Positions 38,336 to 48,657 of a DNA stretch of 64,000 nucleotides are shown here, one piece after another. The first letter of the stretch is position 1, and every line of letters begins with the position of its first letter. The stretch comes from Eustoma russellianum (taxonomy: Eukaryota > Streptophyta > Magnoliopsida > Gentianales > Gentianaceae), in assembly GCA_036186865.1 (NCBI GenBank), contig AP025071.1:17063142-17127141 (forward strand), given 5' to 3'. The notes under the pieces were generated by a model. The model had not been told where the DNA came from. It saw nothing but the letters and a program-made list of their open reading frames with translations, and did not search any database. A program made the translations under genes and the position numbers.

Positions 38336-38960
38336 ATAGTATCATTTTGTTGTTGGGTCTATCTTGGTTAGTTCTCATGCCTTTAGATCTCCAATAACAC
38401 TTAGAATTCTTCTTAGTTCTACAAACACTTACACATGATTCTTTTTGTTACAAAAAAAGTAAGTATATGATGTGATCGTGTGTTTTTGGGTTTTGGAAGG
38501 TTTAGTTACATTCATAGACTTAGAAATCTTTTTCACCTTTTTTTTGCACATTTATTTGAAGTAAAGACTTATCCTTAGATGAACCGCATAGAGATCTCTC
38601 TTTTATCTTTGTCTTTTTATCTTTGTTAGAGAAGTAGAAGCTTCAAATGCTAATTTAGATTTTCTATTAACTAATTTTTTGTTTATCAAGAGGTTTTTCA
38701 TGAATAACCTTCCCATATGTCATGTTATAGAGTTCTTCAAGTTTAAAACATTTATTCTTAACCTCTATGTTTTGATATCATGCTCTAGATGAGGAAAAGT
38801 AGAAGAGTCGTGCAAATTTTCTTTTTTCTAATTTACATAATATAAGTTTTAGCATACTTATATTTTAGAGCAAGATTTTCAAATGCCACATGTAAAACAA
38901 TATATTCATCTTGTAATTTTGTATCTTACCTACATAGATCGATCTATGTTTCAATTTTAG
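38336..38960 (-). pseudogene. Degenerate copia gag-like remnant
   Basis: Minus-strand reading gives broken fragments reminiscent of copia Gag: a decayed zinc-knuckle-like YFFCNKKNHV (about 38430-38460), an RTNQ..PN.K piece near 38345-38375, and a Lys/Glu-rich FKLEELYNMTYGKVIHEKPL stretch near 38670-38740. Stops and frame changes are frequent and no start is visible. It may be the sequence into which E0 inserted. Assignment rests on short motifs only; a profile search would be needed to confirm it. Confidence 0.35.
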
Positions 38961-39105
38961 AGACTGATTTATACATAGATCGATGCATGTTGATGGTAAT
39001 GATGTTGGATTGTGTAGTTCCAATTTTGCACCTTACCTACATAGATCGATCTATATCTCAATTTAAGAGATAGATATATACATAAATCGATCTATATTGG
39101 AGGTT
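38930..39105. repeat. Repeated GATCGATC palindromic units
   Basis: ACATAGATCGATCTATGT (about 38933-38950) and related versions near 38977-38990, 39042-39058 and 39078-39095 form two imperfect copies of a roughly 110-bp unit (CTTACCTACATAGATCGATC followed by TCAATTT.AGAG). Each contains two GATCGAT palindromes. Nothing else is recognisable from 39106 to about 39710, which is AT-rich and has no supportable gene. Confidence 0.7.
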
Positions 39106-39719
39106 TTTTAACTTCTTCAAAACAATGTATATGGACTAATTTTTTTTAATCTTTTTCCAAACATATTTTAAACTTCATCAAAACAAATCACATTCTAACA
39201 AATCTTTTGTTACTGATCAAGGCATAAAAAGGAAATGAGATGGTTCGTTTGATCTTCTTCCACCAAAATCATGCAATGGACTGAAAGATAAAACATGTTT
39301 AGGCTGACCTAACAAAGAGTCTAAGATTATGAATCTAGCAGCCTTAAGCACAATCAATGATTTAGCTAGCAATCAAGATGTGTAGAAGATGTCGGCTATG
39401 AAGGTACAGGTTCTTGGAATTCAAATATAAGCAAAGACTACTTCCATAATTGATAGTAAGTACGTCTTCCATCCTTACCTTTTGGACATCCTTATGATTG
39501 TCTTTTTCAATTTCTTTTTCTTTTTTTGGTAATATAAACATTCCGCTTAGTTGTTGACAGCTTTGACCACCTTTTGAACATTATATGTTGATCATAAACA
39601 CACATAGGAAGAGGTTTGCCATCAATTTCTTTTACATTTTTATCACTTTTATTATAAAATCAACATTTACCTTATAATTTGCAGAAATATAACAAAATGT
39701 GATTTCAATACTCTGAGGA

Positions 39720-39899
39720 CGCGTCTTGGAGCAGCTGATGAGGTTGTTGTTTTGTGACATTGAGTTCATGGGTTCGAGCTGTGAAAACAACCTCTTGCAC
39801 AAAATATAGTGAAAGCTGTGTATATCAGATCGCGAAGCGACCCGGCCCCTCCCCAGACCCAGCGCAAACGTGGGAGTCTAGTGTATCGGGAATGCCTTT
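39720..39899 (+). mobile_element. tRNA-derived SINE (Au-like)
   Basis: An A-box-like stretch near 39727-39741 and a clear B-box GGGTTCGAGCT at 39770-39780 are followed by the tRNA-unrelated body typical of plant Au-type SINEs: ACAACCTCTTGCACAAAATA, a CGACCCGGCCCCTCCCCAGA-like block and AGCGCAAACGTGGGAGTCTA, ending near CGGGAATGCCTTT. RNA polymerase III would read the plus strand. The family name comes from remembered consensus features and the exact 5' end is uncertain. A weak open frame across it (39754-40107) is not a gene. Confidence 0.72.
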
Positions 39900-40153
39900 G
39901 TTAATGTCAATACCTTCACCTATACGTATGCGTATGTCTGTGCATACGTATATATATTCTTTCCCTCGAAAAGAAAAAGGAAAAGAAAGTTGGAAATGCC
40001 AAAAATTTGTGCGGGAGGAAATAAATGGTCCTGCAAAAACAGATTGCAGAGCAACTTTAGTCAAAATTGCAATTCATATGTCAAATTTACGTAAGCGTCC
40101 TTTCTGAGTCCAGACCGCACGGAGGGAATTGGAAGGCCGAATTTTCAGCTTTC

Positions 40154-40200
40154 TGACGTCACGTGACATAGTCTTGCCAGTCACCACTAGTTGTCACGTG
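40154..40200. promoter_or_regulatory. CRE/G-box motif cluster, function unknown
   Basis: TGACGTCA (40154-40161) overlaps CACGTG (40160-40165), and a second CACGTG lies at 40195-40200. These match plant bZIP/bHLH core sites, but no transcription unit starts nearby that I can identify. The stretch 39900-40350 shows no gene. Confidence 0.3.
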
Positions 40201-40355
40201 CTATTCATCCGGTGGACCCAATCAAAGTATCTCTTCGATGCAAAATGTGAGTTAAACCTCAAGTTTTTTACCTTTCACCTATAAGAGTCATGAAGAGAAT
40301 ATAAATCATGTATTAACAGTCATTAAATATGAGAAACATCACATATTAGTAGTTT

Positions 40356-40451
40356 CGATATAATAAGTTGACAATAAAGATCAAACACGAAAACTACGAT
40401 TATCGATATAACAAGTTGACAATAAAGATCAAACATTAAAAATACGATTAT
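40356..40451. repeat. Tandem duplication, 48-bp period
   Basis: Two adjacent copies starting CGATATAA (40356 and 40404), differing at a few bases, both containing AAGTTGACAATAAAGATCAA. Confidence 0.9.
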
Positions 40452-40479
40452 CAAAATTTGAATATGTATTTTCATAATG

Positions 40480-40566
40480 CAGTATGTTATCATAGAATTA
40501 ATTGAATTACACTTTTGAGGGCTCAGTATGTTATCATAGAATTAATTGAATTACACTTTTGAGGGC
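40480..40566. repeat. Perfect tandem duplication, 44-bp period
   Basis: CAGTATGTTATCATAGAATT... occurs at 40480 and 40524 with no mismatches seen, implying a recent duplication. The following 100 bp to 40669 holds nothing recognisable. Confidence 0.95.
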
Positions 40567-40669
40567 CAATCAAATAATCTATGTTAATGGAAATGTTAAG
40601 TCAATTGCAAAAGAGAAAAAAACGAAAACAAAAGGAAAAAAGTTGAACCCCAATTCTAAAGACACTTAA

Positions 40670-41976
40670 TGCACCGATCCTATGGTTGGAAACAATCAAT
40701 CCTGTACCAAGACGCAATCGTTCGGTGTGTGCATATGAAAACAATAAATAGTAAACCAAACTCAGGGCGAGTCGAGGACTCTGTCCTTAAGACGTATTGC
40801 TCCGGTATACTGTGCCTAACCGGTGTTAGCAACCGTCTCCCAAGATACGATGGGTACCTGTTCAGTTGAGTGGCACTGTTTAACTTGAACTGCAGCGAAC
40901 CTTCGAGTGTCCTGACTTCTCTTGGACGTGATGCAAAAAGTATGAAGATGAATGCCAAATCAGAAGATGAGTGTGTGTTTTGATTGCACACTCATCCTCT
41001 GTTTATATAGAGGGATCGGTTAGAAATCGGTTTTCGAAGAAAGAATCGTGATCGTCGGATCATAACCGTAGATCGACTAGAACCGTCAGATGAAAACCTC
41101 CCGTAGTTTTGGAAGGTTTAAATTACAGCCGTTAGACGGAAAACCAAAATACAGGATCAAACCTAGAGCGTTAGATGAAAACCACATTCAGTTAGGCGGT
41201 TATGTCGGCTTGAATTTCAGCTGTTGGATCAAAGCTGCCTTTTTTGCCAACGTTAGATCAAAACCATTTGATCTTATCGCACATCGGAAGAGACCGTTTG
41301 GTTCAGATTTAAAACATAATCGTTCGATTTAAACATAACAACGTTTAATTTAAATTAAACACAACCGAACGCATGTTTTAAACTGAACTGCGTTTAACTG
41401 CTTTTTACTGGACTGAACCCTTGAATTGGAGAGCATTTGGGCCGCTGCACAGCTAGGCCTAAAGCCTTTAATTTATTTACAAAAAAAATTTAATCCAAAG
41501 CCCAAAAGATAGGAACCAGCCCACAAGCCCACGTGCCCACGAGCCTGAGCCGAGCCGGCCAGGCGGGCAGCAACATGTGGTACTTTCTAGGTCTTCCCTC
41601 CGGTCAAAAACTTCTCATGCCACAAGGACACATCTAAAGTGTCCATTCTAGCCATTTATAAGGTGGCTAAATAAGTTCAAATGTCCAATGTGGTATTCCT
41701 CCATAAGGGTGATGTGGCCTCCTAAGAATAGGACACATCACCCCTTAAATCATGTTTTCCATCTACTTTGAGCATTAATTTCTCATTCACCCAGTATCGT
41801 AATTGAGTGATTCCAAAGCCTAAAATTAACTACTCGTTACGTAGATAATTAAGGACCTATTAGTTTTCGATTTTCATTAACAGAAACTAATCATAATTAA
41901 GCTCAAAGTATGTTGCTAAACCAAGTTTTGTAACTTTTCTTAATGGGCCAAAGCCCAAACTTCCAATTCTCCAACA
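40670..41976 (-). repeat. 3' LTR of copia element G
   Basis: On the minus strand it starts TGTTGGAGAATTGG (41976) and probably ends ...GGATCGGTGCA at 40670, about 1.3 kb. The position fits the 3' LTR of G, because the end of G pol lies at 42525-42568 just upstream. It contains a TATA-like box near 41001-41009. The outer end is set by TG...CA reasoning and may be off. Short open frames inside it are not genes. Confidence 0.75.
41001..41009 (-). promoter_or_regulatory. TATA-like box of G LTR
   Basis: Minus strand CTATATAAAC within an imperfect palindrome CCTCTGTTTATATAGAGG. About 330 bp of LTR follow downstream, a reasonable R-U5 size. Confidence 0.5.
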
Positions 41977-42524
41977 ATCACCTACATGAATGGAAATTAA
42001 TGCAAATGCAGATGCAGACTCTAAGGAGAAGTCAGACAAGAAAATGTTGCATCAGAAGAGGTAGCTTCTGGCTTTGAACCTTTCATAGTGATGTACCATC
42101 GGATTCGTTCGGCTAATTAGTGACTTCATGTCTTGAACCAGTCATCCTTTGCTGTGAACCTAGACAATGATACTCACACAACATTTCCTTTAACACCCTT
42201 TTGGTTCTCATGGTTGTGTTTGTTTTGGTCATGAACAACCTGGTTTCAGAAAGTGTTTTAGAGAAATCTTGCCTCACAGAGTTCTCATAGAAGCGGCCCC
42301 ACTTCACACGTACATAGGTGATTCTTATCAGGAGCATTCTGCCATACCCCACTTGATGTAACAAGATATAGGACATCATTGAAAGCTTTCGCTTACCCTA
42401 AATATTCTCTGCAGACAGCACTCTTATGTAACGGAATGAGTAAGTGCGAAACTGAAACTTCATAACTTAGTTGTCCCATTAAACCAAGATTCTGGGATCT
42501 CCAATCAACAAGGTTGGGTTACCA
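41977..42524 (-). other. Non-coding region of G between pol stop and 3' LTR
   Basis: About 550 bp between the stop codon of G pol and its 3' LTR. Only short open frames occur (for example 42113-42379) and none resembles a known protein. No convincing polypurine tract is visible next to 41976. Confidence 0.55.
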
Positions 42525-42568
42525 TTACAAAGATTCTTGCATTATAGGCTTTAGTCCCGTTTCGTTTG
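42525..42568 (-). pseudogene. pol: Last codons of G pol, detached by element F
   Basis: Across the F insertion, the minus-strand frame that reaches 61374 continues at 42568 and encodes a short tail containing GLKPI before a TAA at 42525-42527. GLKPI-type C-termini are familiar in this kind of copia polyprotein. It shows that F hit the final codons of G pol. Confidence 0.85.
42564..42568. repeat. Target-site duplication GTTTG, left copy (element F)
   Basis: GTTTG immediately before TGATGCAC and repeated at 61369-61373 after GTGCATCA. Confidence 0.93.
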
Positions 42569-43860
42569 TGATGCACTCCCATGAGGAATCGACCACATGT
42601 CAAGCATGTCAAACATTTCACTTGTTAGTTCTCTAAGACATGTCACACTTGTATGAACGTTTAAGGGTCACTCGACCATTCATAACTGCAAGTTAATGTA
42701 TCTTATAGTCTAACAAACCCTAAGACATGTTGTATATGTTGCATATGTTGTTTTGTGTGTTTTTGAACTCATTTAGGCTCAAGGAAGCAAGAATTAAACG
42801 GATACAAAGTTCAAACACAAAGCTGATTCCAAACAGTCAAGCAGGCAGCAGGACACCCTGTTGGTATTTTGCCATATCTCTCCAACCACAAGTCCAATTG
42901 ACCTGATTCAAGTTGGAGGTGAAATCTAAGAAGTTTATCTAAAACTCTCTAATGTATCATTTCCCCAGAAGAGGCCTGTATCAAGCTCAAACAACGTTTT
43001 CTAGAAGCAGGCTGCTTAGTCAGTAGCTTCAAAGGTCCACATCTGCAAGCAGGTCAATTTCAAACAGACATAACTCACTCATACCAGATCCAAAAGACGT
43101 CATTCTGGTGTCTAAACACGTCTACAGAGAAGAATCTACAATTCTTATTTGAAATAGAAGAGCTAATTCGGACTGGAAAGTTATGTTATAATTCAAAACA
43201 AAAAACTGCTCAAAACTTGACAGATTTCAGTTTCTTGACTTTTCAAGCAGCCTTTTCAACCAATCAGCTGCAAGGGGCCACTCCAACTCATCAAGGACGT
43301 CCTATATAATATTCCAAAGCAAGGAGAAGCTGGTCCAATCAAAATTCAAAGGCAAAATCAACTTGCAACCAAAAGGGAGTTTCAGCCGAAAGACAATTGC
43401 TGAAGTCATCAAAAGTTTTCCAAGTTGCACTTTGTTTAAATTTCTTTCTTTGCTCCTATTGGACCCCTAACGTTTTGTGTCTTTATTAGAAGTCTTGTTT
43501 AGCTCATTTAAAGTAGCTAAAGACGTTTGTAAATGGCAGAATTCCAATATACAACAAAACAGCAACTTTGCACCAAAAACTGTTTTCAGTTTTTCCATTT
43601 GAATCATTTGATTCCCTTCAAGTTTTTGAATCATAACTTGATTTTATTGCTTCTATAGCTTGGGATGGATATTGTTTGGAAGGGTTTAGGCTTGTCCACA
43701 TAAGTTGAGATCATTTTCTGAAGCTGATTCATCTTCTCGGCTGAATTCTGGATGATTGAGTTGCTTGGTGTTCTTGGAATATTCTGCATCTTCTTCCATG
43801 GTTTCAGCTGAGTTTATTGAGTTGAAGAAAGGTCCTAAATAGCTGAGTGATTGTGCATCA
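42569..43860 (+). repeat. 5' LTR of F
   Basis: 1,292 bp, TGATGCACTCCC...GTGCATCA. Near-identical to 60066-61368. It includes a TATATAAT box at about 43302-43310. Confidence 0.95.
43302..43310 (+). promoter_or_regulatory. TATA-like box of F 5' LTR
   Basis: CTATATAAT in GC-neutral context; the counterpart in the 3' LTR is at about 60800-60808. Confidence 0.5.
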
Positions 43861-43862
43861 AG

Positions 43863-43874
43863 TGGTATCAGAGC
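43863..43874 (+). other. Primer-binding site of F
   Basis: TGGTATCAGAGC, complement of the initiator tRNA-Met 3' end, two bases after the 5' LTR. Confidence 0.95.
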
Positions 43875-46143
43875 TATAAGGTGTTCTTCAACTCAAATAT
43901 CTTGTGTTTCAATTTACTGTTTTTGGTTTTAGTTGTCCATTTGCAATCTGCTTGTGTTGTGTTGTTGCTGCACGTTTGTTTTGATATTCCAGCACCTAAA
44001 ATTGGTTCAAAGATACCTTTAAGGTGTTAGGATATGTGTGTTAGTTGTGTAAAACGTTTTTTTTTAGTAGTTCAAATCCGAAAACCAAAACAGAGTATTT
44101 TAGTTCATAGGTTCCGTTTTCAGCTTTTTTCGTTCTTGTTTGTAACTTGTGTGTTTCTAGTCAAGCTTGAATATAACCTGGAGAAAACTCACTTAGGTGT
44201 TTGAATATGTTATATTGAAGTTTGATTAATGTCCTGTTGTTCCTAAAACTCAGAAAATATAAAAACAATCTAAGTAGATTTCAGTAATGTTCTCAGTCTT
44301 TGTTCTATTTTGCATTCTGTTGTGTGTATGTTTTGTTTTTGTTGTTGTTCACGTGTTCCATATGTTTCCAGCACTTGAATTTGTTCCAAAACAGATTTCA
44401 AGATGTTAGAAAGTGGTGTTAAGTGTTTGTTAGACGTTCTGAAAGCCACATAAAGTCAGAAAACCAAAACAGTTGTAGTTGTTCTTAAGTTCTGTTTTTT
44501 TGTCTTATCAACCTCTGTCCAAACTTTGCATAAACATCCTTAACATGTTTAAATATGATGTGTTAGAGTTTGTTTGAAGTTTTGTTGTAGTTTGAAATAA
44601 GAAAATAGCAAAACAAAAAAAAGTATCTGGTTCAATTCAGTTTTATAGCCTTATACTTATTGTGTTGTTTTAGTTTAAACTTTGTAAAAAAAACCAACCA
44701 CCCCTAGCCTAGATTCTGTTTATATGTCCTGTGTTTATTTTTGTTAATGTTATAAGCTGGAAAAAAAATCACAAAAAAAACAAAGTGCATGTATATTGTT
44801 ATGATCAAAAAAACCGTGGCTTATGCAAACTTGTGGCAAATTGTTTGAACATGGTTTGATTACCTCGTTTCAGCTGTGCCATTTACAAGTTTAGCAAAAT
44901 TGTTTTGATCAAAACAAACAACACTAAGGCAGTTTTCATTTAAAACAAGTTCCAGCCGTGATGGTTGTTGTCAAACTCATTTAAAATAACAAAGAAAGAA
45001 GCTATTTTAACTGAAGTTGAACAAATCCGTTTGTGTAATCAAAAATTTCACCAGCTTCACTTAAAAGGGTACGAACAAGGTGTTGTCCGTTTGACAAATT
45101 AATTGAGCCGTCTCAAACTCACTTTAAGTCATTAAACAAAGATAAATGCTCCAAGATTGGCTGAATTTTAATCAAACGTTTATTGACTTTAAAGTTGTAG
45201 AAAAGTGAAATAAACTTGAAAGAAAACAAGAATTAACGTCAAGTTTTAACGTTGGCTTTGCGTTTATATTTACTTTGGGTTGTTTCAATTGATTTAAGAC
45301 ATCGTTGGACTTAAGTTCTTACTTAGGATCAAGTTGTCTAAATTTCAGCCCCACATTGTTATATTGCCAACCGCGTTTATCATCTTGTTGTCTTTACACT
45401 TCTTCAAACTTGCATTAGACTTTCATTCATATTTGGTTGTTAAAATTGTGAAATACTTGTCACTTCATTAGCGTTCAGTCGTGTTGTAAAGGGAACTTTT
45501 TCACAAAAGAACAACTAAAACTTGTGCAAGCAAACCCAAAGCTGTGAGCAATGTCTCATAAAGGCTGTGAGCAGTAGTCTCACAAAAAAAAAACAAGCCA
45601 AAAAGCACAAAGAAAGAAAATAGAGCTTGTTTGAGAAAGAAACTGAGAGAAAAGCCAACTTACGTCACAAAAGTAAGAGGCAAGACGCATGAGAGATTGC
45701 ACAAGAGGAGAGGAATAACCTTATAGTAGAAAAGTTCCAAATTCACAAAAAAAAAGAAAGTTAGAAACGAAATTTATGCAGAAAAAGTACCACCACCCAA
45801 AGTGTTGATCTTTGTTAAAAAAGTTTCAAGAACAAACCCTTACTGATCACTTGTATTTGTGTACTTAGCTTTCACTTTATTTACAATTGAATTTGCATAA
45901 AAGTTTAAAGTAAGTTAAAGGATTGTCTTGAACAAACCCTTAGCTTTCTTGGTTCATCCTGAAACATCACTTGACTTCTATCCTTCTTTGAATCTTAGAT
46001 AGTCCAAGATTGTTTTTTATTCAATTGTCAGCTTAAAGTAGAAATTCACGTTTTGTTGAAGTTATAATTTGATTTTACTTGCTTGTGATTTAACTTGGTT
46101 ACCTCACAGTTTTTACTTCTTTGGTTGATTGTTTTGATTAAAC
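43875..46143 (+). other. F untranslated leader
   Basis: About 2.27 kb of AT-rich sequence with poly-A and poly-T runs, no long open frame in either direction and no similarity that I recognise. It resembles the long leaders of large non-autonomous elements. Confidence 0.6.
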
Positions 46144-46253
46144 ATGATGCTTAGAACCATTTGGGGAGTTGAATGTCATAGAAATGACTTTGATGAACTC
46201 AACCTACATATGGACTCGTTTGGACATACGAATGATCTTTCAGTGAGATATTG
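46144..46253 (+). pseudogene. gag: F gag-like gene, 5' piece
   Basis: ATG at 46144 (MMLRTIWGVECH...) opens a frame that runs into the H insertion at 46254. The codon cut by H is completed by base 58705, and the frame then continues in the 3' piece, so this is the amino-terminal end of the F protein as far as can be seen. An earlier start was not found. Confidence 0.75.
46249..46253. repeat. Target-site duplication TATTG, left copy (array H)
   Basis: TATTG before TGTAGCGCC; repeated at 58700-58704 after GTTATAACA. Confidence 0.93.
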
Positions 46254-46863
46254 TGTAGCGCCCCGCTTCCGAGCCCTAGCATCAGAAACGGTGCACCGCC
46301 GTATCTCGCTAAGGAGAATACAAAGCGTCGCATCAATCACTTCTTACGTGTCAAAAATGATGTAATAAATTTTTTTCCCGGAAACATAAATCATAACCTA
46401 AATTAAACTGCAATATTCATCATTACATTACGGAATAAAAATTCTGATAATAATAAAGAAGTCTGTGAAAATCTCCAAAGCATAAAGAACAAACAACTGC
46501 AGAGTCCCCTCTTATCCTAGCTGCAGCTATCAACCAGCCCACTCAGCTATGTCCGTCCCGTCCTCAACAAAGATGTGCTCGTAGTCCTCATCCGGCTCAC
46601 CTGGGAAATAGGGGTGAGTGACAGAAAATCACCCAGTAGATGCCCGCCTCAAACAAATACAAAACATACATGCCAAAATGATATAACCACGTAACACATA
46701 AACATACTATAACATGCATAAAATAAAATAAATGCAGTAAGTAAAACACTCCACGTAAAATGCATAAGTACGTGATGCATGCTCCATCCACGTGTCACAC
46801 ACAACCAGAATCATGTCACGCAAAATGCTCCTGGACCTATATGCAATGCATGATCCCGGGATT

Positions 46864-47013
46864 GACTGGATGCCTGTAGCCCGTACACTACAATCCATCC
46901 TGACCGATGCCCGTGGCCCGTACACCACGATCCACCATAACCGATGCCCATGGCCCGTACACCATGATCCATCATGACCGAGTACCCATGGCCCGTACAC
47001 CATGATCCACTCC
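46864..47013. repeat. 37-bp tandem repeats in LTR-a
   Basis: Units with ACCGATGCCCATGGCCCGTA start at 46903, 46940 and 46977, preceded by a degenerate unit at about 46864. Copies are also in LTR-b (about 53784-53935). Confidence 0.88.
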
Positions 47014-47096
47014 ACTCGAGCGTCTGAGACCCGTACATCTCAACCCACTCCAAATGCAATGCACGTGCTATGAATGCAACAACAAAAGTCACCTAG

Positions 47097-47243
47097 GGCC
47101 CGTACGCCCATCCTCACCAACTCCGGCACTCAATATTTAGTCGTCTGGGGTCCGTACGCCCATCCTCACCATCTCCGGCACTCAATATTTAGTCGTCTGG
47201 GGTCCGTACGCCCATCCTCACCATCTCCGGCACTCAATATTTA
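47097..47243. repeat. 52-bp tandem repeats in LTR-a
   Basis: Three direct copies of a unit containing CGTACGCCCATCCTCACCA and CTCCGGCACTCAATATTTAG, starting near 47101, 47153 and 47205 (CGTACG as anchor). Parallel copies lie in LTR-b near 54022-54165. Confidence 0.95.
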
Positions 47244-48611
47244 GTTTATTAAATTTGAAGAACATTGTAAAGTTGTTAATTATCATCCCCCTTATTTTTC
47301 CTTAGATTGTATTAATTTTCTAGAATTTTCTACTAATTTTTCCTTATTTAACTCTATTTATTACTAATTAATTTTAATTACTTACATTTACCAAAATTCA
47401 GAAATTAAGTGGAAATAATTTAATTTTAACCTTTTATATTTTCTGCAATTTATTTAGAATTTTCTGATAAATAAATATATTTTTCTGGAATTTTAAACTA
47501 ATTTTAATTAATTATTTATCATTTATTTCATTTCAGAAATTAATTTTCAGATTTATTTTTTTTAATTTCCGGTTTGGGCCGGCCTGCTGGCCTGGTCCGG
47601 TCCGATGGCCATCCGGTCCAATCCGGCAGCCAGGCCGGTCCAACAACATTTTTTTTTATTTTTTTATAGTAAATTATATTTCCTTCTAACCTTCATACAA
47701 TCTTCGTTTTAACTCCGATTGACCTCAAACCAGTTGCGTTGAACTCGTTATAACGAGATGCAACTTTTGGGAGTGGACACGTCATCACATGTCCGGACGC
47801 GCCGTCAGGGGCCGCGCGTGGGCCCCACGCACCACCTCCTGAAACGCGTTAGTCAGACTCGTTTTTTTTTCGACTTTCAACCCAATCCCAACCTATTCCG
47901 GCTAGATGAACTTATTCTAAGGCCAAAACGAAATTTTAAAGAACCCTAAGTGTGTAAATATTCAACCTTTTGATTTCATTCAAGGGTATTTCCAATCCGA
48001 ATCACAACAACCATCAATTTCAATACACACGCACATACCCATACAGCCATAAACAACATCTCATGCTTTCCCATATAAAACAAGACAAAATTCATATATA
48101 AAAAAATAAAAACAACGCATCACATAAATATATCACCAAAGCATGCATGTATTATACCCGTTTGAGGGGGAAGAGACACCTACCTCAATTGATGCTAAAC
48201 ACAAAATGAATAGGTGGATTGAAGTTGGATTTGAGTGATTTTGCTAGCCTCCTTCTCCTTTACCCTTCTTTTTTCATTTTCTTCTTCTTCTCCTTACCCT
48301 TTTTTTTTCTTCCTCTCTTTCTCCTCTCAACTCTCGGTTGTGTGTGTGTGTATTGTGATTGAAATTGTGAAAATGTAAAGGGCGATTGATTTGGGTTTGT
48401 TTAAGTAAAAGAAAAAGTAGAGGAAAGATGGAGAAAAATAATGTAAAGTAGAAAAAGTAAGGAATAATTGAAATAAGATAAGAAAAGTAAAAGTAAAGGG
48501 GAATAATTGATAATTATTGGGAAAAAGTAGGTATTATTTTATTTTTTCACTTTTGTTTTATTAATTTCTAATGTTTTACTTTATTATTTTCATTTTTTTA
48601 TAGTTATAACA

Positions 48612-48626
48612 TACTCCCTCCCTTAC
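48612..48626 (-). promoter_or_regulatory. Polypurine tract, H unit 1
   Basis: Minus strand TAAGGGAGGGAGTA directly upstream of LTR-a; the counterpart for unit 2 is at 55534-55548. Confidence 0.8.
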
Positions 48627-48657
48627 AAAAAGTTTCGTCCTCGAAACTTGACGTACC

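Larger units (their letters stand above)
46254..48611 (-). repeat. LTR-a (3' LTR of H unit 1)
   Basis: 2,358 bp, TGTAGCGCCCCGC...GTTATAACA. It contains two blocks of short tandem repeats (46864-47013 and 47097-47243) and GC-rich patches near 47571-47645 and 47760-47850. It is almost the same as LTR-b, with scattered substitutions. Small open frames within it are repeat translations, not genes. Confidence 0.95.

Noticed and set aside
39754..40107. 117-codon frame with a weak resemblance to a FAR1-like KTDCRATL segment
   Set aside because: The first part is the SINE body. The resemblance is a few residues only, with no supporting gene structure.
38336..40669. A host gene between the E0 LTR and element G
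   Set aside because: No start, splice or domain signal was found. Only decayed gag-like pieces, palindromic repeats, a SINE and short duplications are present.
40669..41332. Open frames in both directions in the G LTR
   Set aside because: They overlap each other in the LTR promoter/R region and lack any known domain.
43861..43880. TGGTATCAGAGC-type sequences as possible tRNA gene pieces
   Set aside because: Each lies 2 bp inside an LTR at the expected priming position and has no tRNA cloverleaf around it, so they are primer-binding sites.
46707..47092. Frames rich in Tyr-Gly-Pro-Trp or Cys-Thr-Gly-His repeats, also near 53628-54013
   Set aside because: They are translations of the 37-bp tandem repeats in LTR-a and LTR-b.
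47097..47243. Regularly spaced direct repeats resembling a CRISPR array
   Set aside because: The repeats are contiguous 52-bp units without unique spacers, in a plant LTR, with no cas genes.
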